From Nitrospirota bacterium (GTDB lineage Bacteria > Nitrospirota > Thermodesulfovibrionia > Thermodesulfovibrionales > UBA1546): a stretch of 15,413 nt of DNA. Positions 6,444-13,621 of this stretch are shown here, in pieces. The notes under the pieces were generated by a model. That model was given only the letters and a program-made list of their open reading frames with translations. It searched no databases and was not told where the DNA came from. Made by a program: the position numbers and the translations under genes. The stretch spans positions 1 through 15,413 of the forward strand of contig SCSY01000152.1 of the NCBI GenBank assembly GCA_004298625.1, written 5' to 3'. Within the stretch, counting starts at the first letter, position 1, and every line of letters begins with the position of its first letter.

Positions 6444-7064
6444 ATGAAAAGTCATAGAACGGTAGGAATCTTTAACGGGATTTCCGGCTTACTGCTGTTA
6501 CCCGCCTTTATTGGCCTTGTCTTGATTCCATCAGGTTGCGGCTCGCTGCTCCCAAGCATAAAAGAAACAACCAGATCGCCATGGGAAACCTTTGATGAGG
6601 CCAAAAATGCCTTTGATAAGATAATCCCTTACGAGACAACAACCAGCGAACTGCAAGGGCTTGGTTTCTCTCCTGTTTCAACTCCCAATGTAAAAATTAT
6701 AACCTATCTGGACATAATTCAGCGCTTTATGGCCAACCCCTCGATAAAGAAAGAGGACCTCGACGAGGGACTGCAGACCTGCATCACTGCAAGAGATAAT
6801 TGCAAAGCTTACGAGATTCAGCCAAAATTTATTTTTAACCAACGGTACGGTAGTGTCCTCATGGACATTTTTAATTTCAGCAAAAAAACTCACCAGTCGG
6901 GATGGGAGTTTACAGCCCTGGTTGTTTTAGTTGATAGCACTGTTGTCTATAAGCTCTGGGGAGGCAAACCTGAAATAGATGAAAACAAGGAGATCAAAAA
7001 CCCCCTGGGACCCCTGCAGGACGTTTCGGATTTATTGTTTAAGGCAACAAGAGAAACGCTGTAG
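6444..7064 (+). CDS. Uncharacterised exported protein, possible lipoprotein
   Basis: I do not recognise the 206-residue family. The N-terminus has a basic start, a hydrophobic stretch (about 12-30) and then S-G-C32. This resembles a lipobox with an atypical Pro at -3, so it is either a lipoprotein or a plain secreted/anchored protein. The mature part has a T-T-T-S-E-L-x-x-L-G-F-S-P segment (65-77), two cysteines at 113 and 120 that could form a disulfide, a DIFNFSKKTHQSGW region (141-154), and a well-ordered VVYKLWGGKP (167-176) followed by NPLGPLQ (186-192). The 65-77 segment recalls the start of small outer-membrane SmpA/BamE-like domains, but that is a weak resemblance. It is transcribed divergently from PBP1A, which hints at an envelope role. 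Its ATG sits directly at the predicted transcription start, with no Shine-Dalgarno. Confidence 0.75.
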   Translation: MKSHRTVGIFNGISGLLLLPAFIGLVLIPSGCGSLLPSIKETTRSPWETFDEAKNAFDKIIPYETTTSELQGLGFSPVSTPNVKIITYLDIIQRFMANPSIKKEDLDEGLQTCITARDNCKAYEIQPKFIFNQRYGSVLMDIFNFSKKTHQSGWEFTALVVLVDSTVVYKLWGGKPEIDENKEIKNPLGPLQDVSDLLFKATRETL

Positions 7065-7097
7065 ACTGCCTGATCTCCGCAGGGCCTGATATAACTT

Positions 7098-8831
7098 ATG
7101 AAGAATAAGGAGATAGCGGATATCTTCAATGAGATAGCAGACCTCCTTGAGATTAAGGGAGAAAATCCATTCCGCATCAGGGCATACCGCAGGGCATCCC
7201 AGAATTTGGAGGGGCTTACAAAGGATGTTGTGTCGCTTTCCAGAGATGAACTTCTTGAAATCCCGGGAATAGGCCATGACCTTGCTGAAAAAATTGAAGA
7301 ATATATAAAGACTGAAAAGGTCAAAAGTCTTGAGGACATTAAAAAAGAAATCCCTGAAGGTCTTGCAGCGCTTCTTTCTATCCCGAGCCTTGGACCCAAA
7401 ACAGCGAAACTGCTCCATGAAAAACTGAAGGTAAAAAATATCGCTGAACTTGAAAAACTTGCAAGAGAACATAAATTAATCGGCCTTCCCGGAATAAAAG
7501 AAAAGACAGAGGAAAATATCCTTAAGGGCATAGGAATGCTAAAGCGCGGCAAGGACAGGCAGCCGCTCGGAAGGGTTATCCCGATAGCATCCGATATCGT
7601 TAATCAGCTCAAAAAAAATGCGCCTCTCGAAAAGATCGAGATTGCAGGAAGCCTCAGAAGGATGAAAGACACTGTAAGGGATATTGATATACTTGCCACA
7701 TCAAAAAATCCCCATGATGTCATGAAGGCATTTATGCATCTTCCGCATGTAAAAGAGGTATTGATGCACGGGACTACAAAATCAAGCATTGTAACAAAAG
7801 AGGGAATTCAGGCGGACCTCAGGGTTATTGAGGATGAGTCCTTCGGCGCAGCGCTCGCATATTTCACAGGAAGCAAGGAGCATAACATAAGATTAAGGGA
7901 GATGGCGGTAAAAAAGGGACTCAAGCTTAATGAATACGGGATATTCAGAGAGAAGGATAATAAAAAGCTCGGCGGGAAGGATGAGAACGATGTTTATAAA
8001 ATACTCGGCATGCAATTTATCCCGCCTGAAATGAGAGAAGACAGGGGCGAGATTGAGGCTGCTCAAAAAGATTCTCTGCCAAGACTTATCGAGTTAGGCG
8101 ATATAAGAGGAGACCTGCATGTTCATACAAGCCAAAGTGATGGAAGCCATACGCTCGAAGAACTTATTGAAGCGGCAAGACAAAGGGGATATGAATATAT
8201 TGCAATCACCGACCACTCCAAGGGGCTTGGAGTGGCAAGAGGTTTAAATGAAGAAAGGCTGATGGAAGAAAAAAAAGAGGTGGATGCTTTAAATAAAAAA
8301 CTTAAAGGGTTCAGACTTCTGATGGGTGTTGAGGTTGATATAAGAAGTGACGGTAAAATGGATTTTGATAATGAAATACTTTCCAGGATGGATATTGTTG
8401 TTGCCTCGATACATTCGGGATTCAGGCAGTCAAAAGAGCAGATTACAAAAAGGCTTGTCTCGGCAATGAAGAATCCTTATGTATCTGTAATAGCTCACCC
8501 GACGGGAAGGCTGATTGGAGAGAGAGACCCTTATGAGGTTGATATGGAATATATCCTAAAAGTTGCGCAGGAGACAGGCACTGCGATAGAGATTAATGCA
8601 TATCCTTTGAGGCTTGATCTGAATTACATATACGCGCAGAAGGCAAAAGATCTCGGCGTGAAACTTGTCATAAGCACGGATACGCACCTCGTAAGCCAGT
8701 TTGCCTACATGCACTATGGAGTATCAATAGCAAGAAGGGGATGGCTTGAGAAAAGGGATGTGCTTAATACGTTGAAATACGAACAGCTTATGAAGGCGCT
8801 GTGGAGGAAGAGGAAACGTAATTTCACATAA
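7098..8831 (+). CDS. polX: PolX-type DNA polymerase with PHP phosphoesterase domain
   Basis: The 577-residue protein has the full bacterial PolX order. An N-terminal 8-kDa-like and helix-hairpin-helix region (1-140) contains LEIPGIGHDLAEKI (53-66) and SIPSLGPKTAKLL (94-106). The nucleotidyl-transferase core has G184-S185, the metal-binding D195-I-D197 and a third Asp240 in QADLR. The C-terminal PHP domain (about 337-560) has DLHVHT at 339-344, D348, TDHS at 371-374, E412, H439, H467 and STDTH at 526-530. Known members fill short gaps in base-excision repair and carry a Mn-dependent 3'-5' exonuclease in the PHP domain; all expected metal ligands are present here. Length is typical (about 570). 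It begins 33 bp after the 6444 gene without a Shine-Dalgarno. MKNKEIADIFNEIADLLE is the usual family N-terminus, which supports this start. Confidence 0.94.
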   Translation: MKNKEIADIFNEIADLLEIKGENPFRIRAYRRASQNLEGLTKDVVSLSRDELLEIPGIGHDLAEKIEEYIKTEKVKSLEDIKKEIPEGLAALLSIPSLGPKTAKLLHEKLKVKNIAELEKLAREHKLIGLPGIKEKTEENILKGIGMLKRGKDRQPLGRVIPIASDIVNQLKKNAPLEKIEIAGSLRRMKDTVRDIDILATSKNPHDVMKAFMHLPHVKEVLMHGTTKSSIVTKEGIQADLRVIEDESFGAALAYFTGSKEHNIRLREMAVKKGLKLNEYGIFREKDNKKLGGKDENDVYKILGMQFIPPEMREDRGEIEAAQKDSLPRLIELGDIRGDLHVHTSQSDGSHTLEELIEAARQRGYEYIAITDHSKGLGVARGLNEERLMEEKKEVDALNKKLKGFRLLMGVEVDIRSDGKMDFDNEILSRMDIVVASIHSGFRQSKEQITKRLVSAMKNPYVSVIAHPTGRLIGERDPYEVDMEYILKVAQETGTAIEINAYPLRLDLNYIYAQKAKDLGVKLVISTDTHLVSQFAYMHYGVSIARRGWLEKRDVLNTLKYEQLMKALWRKRKRNFT

Positions 8832-8863
8832 ACCTGCTTAGCCGATATGCTATTATTAAAGAT

Positions 8864-10180
8864 ATGAAAAAACCGGCTGTTTTTATATTTCTTTTGCTCC
8901 TTATACCTGTATCTCTTTTTGCTCAGATAGATGAGTATAAGCTCGATAACGGGCTTAAGGTATTGCTCATAGAAGACCATAAGGCTCCTCTGGCAACATT
9001 TCAGATATGGTACCGGGTCGGCTCAAGGAATGAGCCCTTCGGGAAGACCGGGATAAGCCATCTTCTGGAGCATATGATGTTTAAGGGGACACCAAAATAC
9101 GGTACAAAAGAATTCTCTAAGATTGTCCAGAAAAACGGCGGAGTGGACAACGCATATACAACAAAAGATTACACAATGTATTATCAGACACTCGCATCAG
9201 ACAGGATCGAGCTTTCCATAGACCTTGAGGCCGACAGGATGAGAAATCTTATTCTCGATCCAAAGGAGGTCATTGCGGAAAGAAGCGTTGTCATGGAAGA
9301 GAGGAGGATGCGGTATGACGACGATCCGCAGAATTCCGTATACGAAGAATTATTGGCTGCTGCATTCAAGTCTCACCCCTATCACTGGCCTGTAATAGGA
9401 TGGATGTCCGACATCGCCTCAATTGAAAGGGATGACCTCTATAATCACTATAAGTATTATTATTCTCCTGATAATGCGGTTATTGTAGTTTCGGGAGATA
9501 TTAAGGCGGATGAAATTATAACAAAGATAAGGGCGGCGTTCGGGAGCATCCCTGCCTCGCCTGAAAGAAGACCTGTCGCTGCAAAGGAGGATGTCCAAAA
9601 AGGCGAGAGGAGGGTAACCCTGAAAAAAGAGGCAGAGCTTCCATATATAATCGGCGCATACCATACTCCGAGTTTCCCGGATCAAGACAGTTATGCGCTT
9701 GAGGTTCTCGGGATGGTACTGTCGGGAGGGAAGAGCGCAAGACTTTATAAGTCGCTTGTGTATGAGAAAAAGATCGCGCTTTATGCAGGCGCCGATTACA
9801 GCGGCCTCAGCAAAGACCCGTATCTTTTTTATTTTTCTGCAGCAGCCTCGCCGGGCAAGGATATAAAGGACGTGGAAAATGGTATCTATGCCGAGATAGA
9901 AAAGATAAAAAATGCGCATCCGTCGGAACGCGAGGTTCAGAAGGCAAAGAATCAGATAGAGGCGTCATTTATAATGGGACAGGACTCTATATATTTTCAG
10001 GCGGAGATTTTAGGCATGTTCGAGATGATTGGGGACTGGAGGCTGAAAGAGAAGTATCTTGAGGGCATAAGAAAGATTAAACCCGAGGATGTGAGCAGGG
10101 TTGCAAAAAAATACCTTATCGAAGAGAACAGGACGGTGGGGATTTTGATACCTTTAAAGACAGTTAGGAGTGTAAAGTGA
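8864..10180 (+). CDS. M16B zinc metallopeptidase, catalytic subunit
   Basis: The 438-residue protein begins with a Sec signal peptide (MKKPAVFIFLLLL..., predicted cleavage after SLFA at 20) and so acts in the periplasm or at the outer face of the membrane. It has the inverted zinc motif HLLEH (H66, E69, H70) and a distal Glu in VVMEERRMR (145/146) at the spacing expected for the third ligand, so it should be active. The N-terminal M16 domain (about 30-180) is followed by the C-terminal M16 domain (about 185-400). Family members clip small or unfolded peptides; no substrate can be named. The TGA stop overlaps the GTG start of the next gene, a non-zinc M16 partner. The ATG has no clear Shine-Dalgarno; an extended -10-like TGCTATTAT ends 7 bp before it. 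Confidence 0.92.
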   Translation: MKKPAVFIFLLLLIPVSLFAQIDEYKLDNGLKVLLIEDHKAPLATFQIWYRVGSRNEPFGKTGISHLLEHMMFKGTPKYGTKEFSKIVQKNGGVDNAYTTKDYTMYYQTLASDRIELSIDLEADRMRNLILDPKEVIAERSVVMEERRMRYDDDPQNSVYEELLAAAFKSHPYHWPVIGWMSDIASIERDDLYNHYKYYYSPDNAVIVVSGDIKADEIITKIRAAFGSIPASPERRPVAAKEDVQKGERRVTLKKEAELPYIIGAYHTPSFPDQDSYALEVLGMVLSGGKSARLYKSLVYEKKIALYAGADYSGLSKDPYLFYFSAAASPGKDIKDVENGIYAEIEKIKNAHPSEREVQKAKNQIEASFIMGQDSIYFQAEILGMFEMIGDWRLKEKYLEGIRKIKPEDVSRVAKKYLIEENRTVGILIPLKTVRSVK

Positions 10181-10196
10181 AAAGTGAAAAGTTAGC
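10169..10196. repeat. Heptamer array across the M16 stop/start overlap
   Basis: Four units in 7-bp register (AGTGTAA, AGTGAAA, AGTGAAA and AGTTAGC) occupy 10169-10196. The upstream stop codon (10178-10180) and the GTG start codon (10177-10179) lie inside the second unit. The complementary family TTCACTG occurs at 10231-10258. Confidence 0.75.
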
Positions 10197-11526
10197 GAAA
10201 TACAAAACAGCATTTTTTTTATTCATACTAATCACTATTCACTGCTCACTGTTCACTGACGTTTATGCTCTTGATTTTAATAAAAAGATACTGAGCAACG
10301 GCCTAACAGTCCTGCACTCGGAAAAGCACAATATCCCGATTATCATGATCACGATGATTATAAAGGCCGGCCCTCTGGATGAGCCGAAGGAAAAGGCCGG
10401 GCTTTCAAACCTTGTCGCAGAGCTTCTCGATGAAGGGACAAAGAACAGGAAGTCTTCGGAGATAAGCGAGGAGATAGAGTTCATAGGCGCAGGCATTGGA
10501 GCTTCTGCGGGTAGCGATTACACAACAATAAATCTCTCTGTTCTTAAGAAGGATCTCGAAAAAGGGTTTGAGCTTTTTTCGGACATACTCTTAAATCCGG
10601 TATTTCCCGATGAAGAGCTCGACAGAAAAAGAGAGCGCATAATCGGCTCTCTCAAGCAGCGCGAGGAAGACCCATCCTTTCTTGCAGGCAGGGCGTTTAA
10701 CAAAGAGGTATTCGGCGAGCATCCTTATGGAAGGCTTGTTGAGGGCTCTGTGGAGACTCTTTCCGTAATAACAAGGGATGACCTCGTGAAATTTCATTCG
10801 AGGCGCTTCATCCCCAATAATGCGATACTTTCGGTTGTGGGCGACCTTACACAAAATGAGCTCGATTCATTGATCAAGAAATATCTCGATTCATGGAAAA
10901 TATCCAAACTCCATGAAAGACAGGCAACCCCCATGCCTGAGGAAAAAACACTGAAGGTCGTGAAGATAGAAAAGGATGTTACGCAGGCCACTATAATAAT
11001 CGGCCATCTCGGAGTGAGCAGGGACAATCCCGACTACTACGCCATCTCTGTAATGAACTACATACTTGGGGGAGGCGGTTTCTCATCAAGGCTTATGCAG
11101 AAGATAAGGGATGACATGGGTCTTGCCTATGATGTTCACAGCTTTTTTTCTCCGGGCAAAGAAAGAGGTGCATTTCAGGCTGGCGTTCAGACAAAGAATG
11201 AATCAGCAAACAGGGCTATTGGGGAGATACTTAAACAGATGGAGAGAATTAGGGAAGAGAAGGTCTCTGATACTGAACTTGCCGATGCAAAGGCGTATCT
11301 TACGGGGAGTTTTCCTCGCAGGCTGGACACCAACAGAAAGATTACGGATTTTATTGCAACTGTTGAATTCTATAATCTCGGGCAAGATTATGCAGAAAAA
11401 TATCCTTCATATATAAATTCCGTCACAAAGGAAGATGTTTTACGCGTTGCCCGAAAATATCTTGACCCTGAAAATTTTGTCCTTGTGGTAGTCGCCGATC
11501 AGAAAAAGGCAGCTATTAAGTATTAG
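10177..11526 (+). CDS. M16B peptidase-like protein, non-zinc partner subunit
   Basis: The 449-residue M16 homologue lacks the zinc motif: the aligned position reads NLVAE (78-82) in place of HxxEH. It keeps the C-terminal-domain substrate-binding segment SRLMQKIRDDMGLAY (304-318), with the Arg and Tyr that the catalytic complex needs. In characterised bacterial M16B pairs, one subunit supplies zinc and the other supplies the R/Y pair, and the active enzyme is the heterodimer; the same is inferred here. The start is GTG at 10177, overlapping the upstream TGA, with a good AGGAG at 10166-10170 six bases before it, so it is translationally coupled. The signal peptide (residues 1-31, cleavage after VYA) is largely encoded by two heptamer repeat arrays, described separately. 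Confidence 0.9.
   Translation: MKSEKLAKYKTAFFLFILITIHCSLFTDVYALDFNKKILSNGLTVLHSEKHNIPIIMITMIIKAGPLDEPKEKAGLSNLVAELLDEGTKNRKSSEISEEIEFIGAGIGASAGSDYTTINLSVLKKDLEKGFELFSDILLNPVFPDEELDRKRERIIGSLKQREEDPSFLAGRAFNKEVFGEHPYGRLVEGSVETLSVITRDDLVKFHSRRFIPNNAILSVVGDLTQNELDSLIKKYLDSWKISKLHERQATPMPEEKTLKVVKIEKDVTQATIIIGHLGVSRDNPDYYAISVMNYILGGGGFSSRLMQKIRDDMGLAYDVHSFFSPGKERGAFQAGVQTKNESANRAIGEILKQMERIREEKVSDTELADAKAYLTGSFPRRLDTNRKITDFIATVEFYNLGQDYAEKYPSYINSVTKEDVLRVARKYLDPENFVLVVVADQKKAAIKY
10231..10258. repeat. Inverted heptamer array encoding the signal-peptide core
   Basis: Four units (ATCACTA, TTCACTG, CTCACTG and TTCACTG) are in perfect 7-bp register. They are the reverse complement in type (TTCACT/AGTGAA) of the array at 10169-10196, so the two could pair as a stem with a loop of about 34 nt. 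They encode the end of the hydrophobic core (ITIHCSLFTD). Confidence 0.75.
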
Positions 11527-11534
11527 AATTTTAT

Positions 11535-12593
11535 ATGGCGCTCAGGGATATCATAGGACAGGAAAAAGCGATAAATATCCTTCTCGGCACAATAGGGAAG
11601 GGAAGGATCCCCTCCGCATATCTCTTCGCAGGCGAACAGGGAATAGGGAAAAAATTAACTGCAATAAATATATCGAAGCTGCTGAACTGCCAAAACCCCC
11701 AACCCCTGACCACTCGCCCCGGCGAGTTGCCCCCGCGCTCAGGCGGGTTCGCTGAGGAGAATGAGGAGACTAACCCCAGGTCCGATGCATGCGATAGCTG
11801 TCCTTCCTGCAAAAAAATAGATTCACGGACGCATCCCGACTTTCTTCTTGTCGAGCCTGAAAAAGGCGAGATAAGGGTTGACGAGATCAGGGCGATTGAG
11901 GAGGCGCTTTCGTTTGCGCCGTATGAAGGAAAGATAAAAGTGGTAGTGGTAGACGATGCCGAATCAATGAACCAATCTGCTGCGAATGCGTTTTTGAAGA
12001 CCCTTGAGGAGCCTCCTGCGCAGAGCCTCATAATCCTTGTGTCTTCAAGTCCTGACAGGCTCCCTGAGACAATAAGGTCAAGGTGCTCCCGCGTAAACTT
12101 CTCCCCTCTTTCGCCTGAAAAATGCGAGGAAGTAATAAAAAAACAGGGGTCAGGGGTTAGGGGTCAGGGGTTAGAAAAGAATAATTATCTGTCCACTGTT
12201 TCCCGGCTCTCGATGGGGAGGCCGGGGCTTGCAATAGCAAATGACCTTATCGAAGAAAGAGACTGGTTTCTGAGGCTTTTCAGGGAGTTGACCAATCGAA
12301 GCAATAAAGAAACATGGGAAGACAGGGAAGAGATAGAATCGTGGTTTAATTCTGCGATGATATTCCTTAGAGATATGGCTGTATTCAGGATAACAGGCAA
12401 ACCCGATATGCTCATAAATATAGATCTTAAGGACAGGATTGCCGCAGTTAGCAAAACGGTTGAATTAAAGGATATAATAGATAGCTATGCAAAGATATCT
12501 TTTTTAAAGAGATATCTCGAGTTCAACCTGAATAAATCCATAACCTGGAATTATACGGGATTTATTCTTGAAAAGTTCGGAAGAGGGATATAA
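11535..12593 (+). CDS. holB: DNA polymerase III subunit delta prime
   Basis: The 352-residue AAA+ clamp-loader subunit helps load the beta sliding clamp at the replication fork. It shows a Walker A-like GEQGIGKK (33-40), which lacks the usual Thr/Ser after Lys as is common in delta prime. It also has a zinc module with Cys52, 86, 89 and 92, a Walker B-like VVVVDDAESM (136-145) and the SRC motif (182-184) that supplies the arginine finger. The C-terminal region (about 215-345) is a helical collar domain. The odd part is the zinc module: the first two cysteines are 33 residues apart where family members usually have around 8-10. The extra stretch is repeat-derived, and a second heptamer array lies at residues about 204-213. 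The ATG has no Shine-Dalgarno and starts 8 bp after the M16 stop. It is followed by ricT and metG. Confidence 0.9.
   Translation: MALRDIIGQEKAINILLGTIGKGRIPSAYLFAGEQGIGKKLTAINISKLLNCQNPQPLTTRPGELPPRSGGFAEENEETNPRSDACDSCPSCKKIDSRTHPDFLLVEPEKGEIRVDEIRAIEEALSFAPYEGKIKVVVVDDAESMNQSAANAFLKTLEEPPAQSLIILVSSSPDRLPETIRSRCSRVNFSPLSPEKCEEVIKKQGSGVRGQGLEKNNYLSTVSRLSMGRPGLAIANDLIEERDWFLRLFRELTNRSNKETWEDREEIESWFNSAMIFLRDMAVFRITGKPDMLINIDLKDRIAAVSKTVELKDIIDSYAKISFLKRYLEFNLNKSITWNYTGFILEKFGRGI
11691..11789. repeat. Repeat-derived in-frame insertion in the HolB zinc module
   Basis: The 99 bp between the codons of Cys52 and Cys86 contain a perfect 7-bp-arm hairpin (ACTCGCC 11712-11718, GGCGAGT 11721-11727). 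A second hairpin follows (CCCGC 11732-11736, GCGGG 11743-11747). The stretch is bordered by CCCCAACCCCTGACC (11697-11711) and CTAACCCC (11770-11777), which are reverse-complement pieces of the GGGGTCA/GGGGTTA heptamer found later in the same gene. It encodes a Pro/Gly/Glu-rich peptide. Confidence 0.7.
12146..12173. repeat. GGGGTCA/GGGGTTA heptamer array within holB
   Basis: Four units in a row (GGGGTCA, GGGGTTA, GGGGTCA, GGGGTTA) form a perfect duplication of a 14-mer. It follows a run of seven A (12137-12143). It is read in frame as GSGVRGQGL (about residues 205-213), in the linker before the collar domain. Confidence 0.85.
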
Positions 12594-12595
12594 AG

Positions 12596-13558
12596 ATGCC
12601 TGATGTTATGGGAATAAGATTTAAAAAATGCGGCAAGATATATGACTTCGAGGTCAACGGGAGCAGCGTTGAGTTCAAAAGGGGAGATACGGTCATTGTG
12701 GAGTCTGAGCTGGGCCTCAGCATAGGGAATATTGTTACTGAGAGACATCCAATCGAAAATCCTGCCAAAGAATTAAGAAAGGTCCTGAGGAAAGCCAACG
12801 AAGATGACCTCAGGCAGAAGCAGAATAATGAGAATTTTGAGAAAGAGTCCCGGGACTACTGCCTTGAGCGGATAACGGCAAGAGGGCTTCCGATGAAGCT
12901 TGTCTGCACAGAGGCCACCCTCGACAAAAAAAGGATTATATTTTATTTCACCGCAGAAGGAAGAATAGATTTCAGGGAGATAGTCAAAGACCTTGCTGCA
13001 AAGTTCAAGACGAGGATAGAGATGAGGCAGATAGGCGTCAGGGATGAGGCAAAGGTTATCGGTGGTTTCGGGATGTGCGGGAGGGAACTCTGCTGCAAGA
13101 CATTTCTCACCTCATTCGAGCCGGTATCCATAAAAATGGCTAAGCAGCAGGACCTTGTTCTTAACATGAGCAAGCTCTCAGGTATATGCGGCAGGCTCAT
13201 GTGCTGCCTGGGTTATGAGGTAGCCGAGGGAGGTTTTCATGCCTCGGAAAACGCTCCTCAGAGCGGGGAAGGCGCTCAGGCCGAAGTTAATGTGGTTGCG
13301 GTTTCCCTTGTCAGGGAAGAAGTCGAAGAGAAAAATCGGCCTGAGGTTAAAGCTCATAAACCGTCGGGCAACAGCGAAGTTCAGCCCCCGCCCCCGGCTG
13401 CAACGGCAGTGCATTCAGACAGCGTTTCCAATAAGGAAGTTGCAAAAGAAGAAAGTCCTGAGCAAAAAACCGGACAGGCGCCTCCTCAAGGGCACAAAAA
13501 ACGCAAGAAATGGCGCTGGAGAAAATTCCATAAACAGGACAAGCCTGAAAATAAATAA
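12596..13558 (+). CDS. ricT: RicT/YaaT-type PSP1-domain regulatory protein
   Basis: The 320-residue protein has the PSP1 C-terminal-type domain at its core (about 60-210). Two cysteine motifs typical of this family are present: GMCGRELCC (159-167) and GICGRLMCC (196-204). In Bacillus, RicT forms an Fe-S-containing complex with RicA and RicF that affects RNase Y-dependent RNA processing and other regulation; whether the same partners exist here is not visible. Residues about 215-320 form a low-complexity Pro/Ala/Glu tail ending in a strongly basic, Trp-containing patch (KKRKKWRWRKFHKQ, 301-314) suitable for nucleic-acid contact. A good AGAGGG lies 8-9 nt before the ATG. The gene starts 2 bp after the holB stop. 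The holB-ricT-metG order matches the known Bacillus-type neighbourhood. Confidence 0.92.
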   Translation: MPDVMGIRFKKCGKIYDFEVNGSSVEFKRGDTVIVESELGLSIGNIVTERHPIENPAKELRKVLRKANEDDLRQKQNNENFEKESRDYCLERITARGLPMKLVCTEATLDKKRIIFYFTAEGRIDFREIVKDLAAKFKTRIEMRQIGVRDEAKVIGGFGMCGRELCCKTFLTSFEPVSIKMAKQQDLVLNMSKLSGICGRLMCCLGYEVAEGGFHASENAPQSGEGAQAEVNVVAVSLVREEVEEKNRPEVKAHKPSGNSEVQPPPPAATAVHSDSVSNKEVAKEESPEQKTGQAPPQGHKKRKKWRWRKFHKQDKPENK

Positions 13559-13602
13559 ACAGTAAAAGGGGTACGATATATTAGATACAATCCCCTGACT
13601 GT
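13559..13602. other. Imperfect hairpin in the ricT-metG gap
   Basis: Outer arms ACAGT (13559-13563) and ACTGT (13598-13602) and inner arms AGGGG (13567-13571) and CCCCT (13592-13596) can pair around a 20-nt loop. No U-run follows, so this is not a typical terminator. It could be a leader structure for metG or chance. Confidence 0.3.
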
Positions 13603-13621
13603 ATTATTCAGCAACTTAACA

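Noticed and set aside
7087..7095. Extended -10-like TGATATAAC before polX
   Set aside because: It ends only 2 bp before the ATG, too close for initiation upstream of the start codon, and no -35 is seen. The gene is likely cotranscribed with the 6444 gene.
9419..9919. 166-codon minus-strand open frame inside the first M16 gene
   Set aside because: It is low-quality antisense sequence opposite a well-supported M16 protein.
13559..13602. Hairpin before metG as a riboswitch or terminator
   Set aside because: There is no U-run, no T-box or S-box consensus, and the pairing is imperfect. I kept it only as a low-confidence structure.
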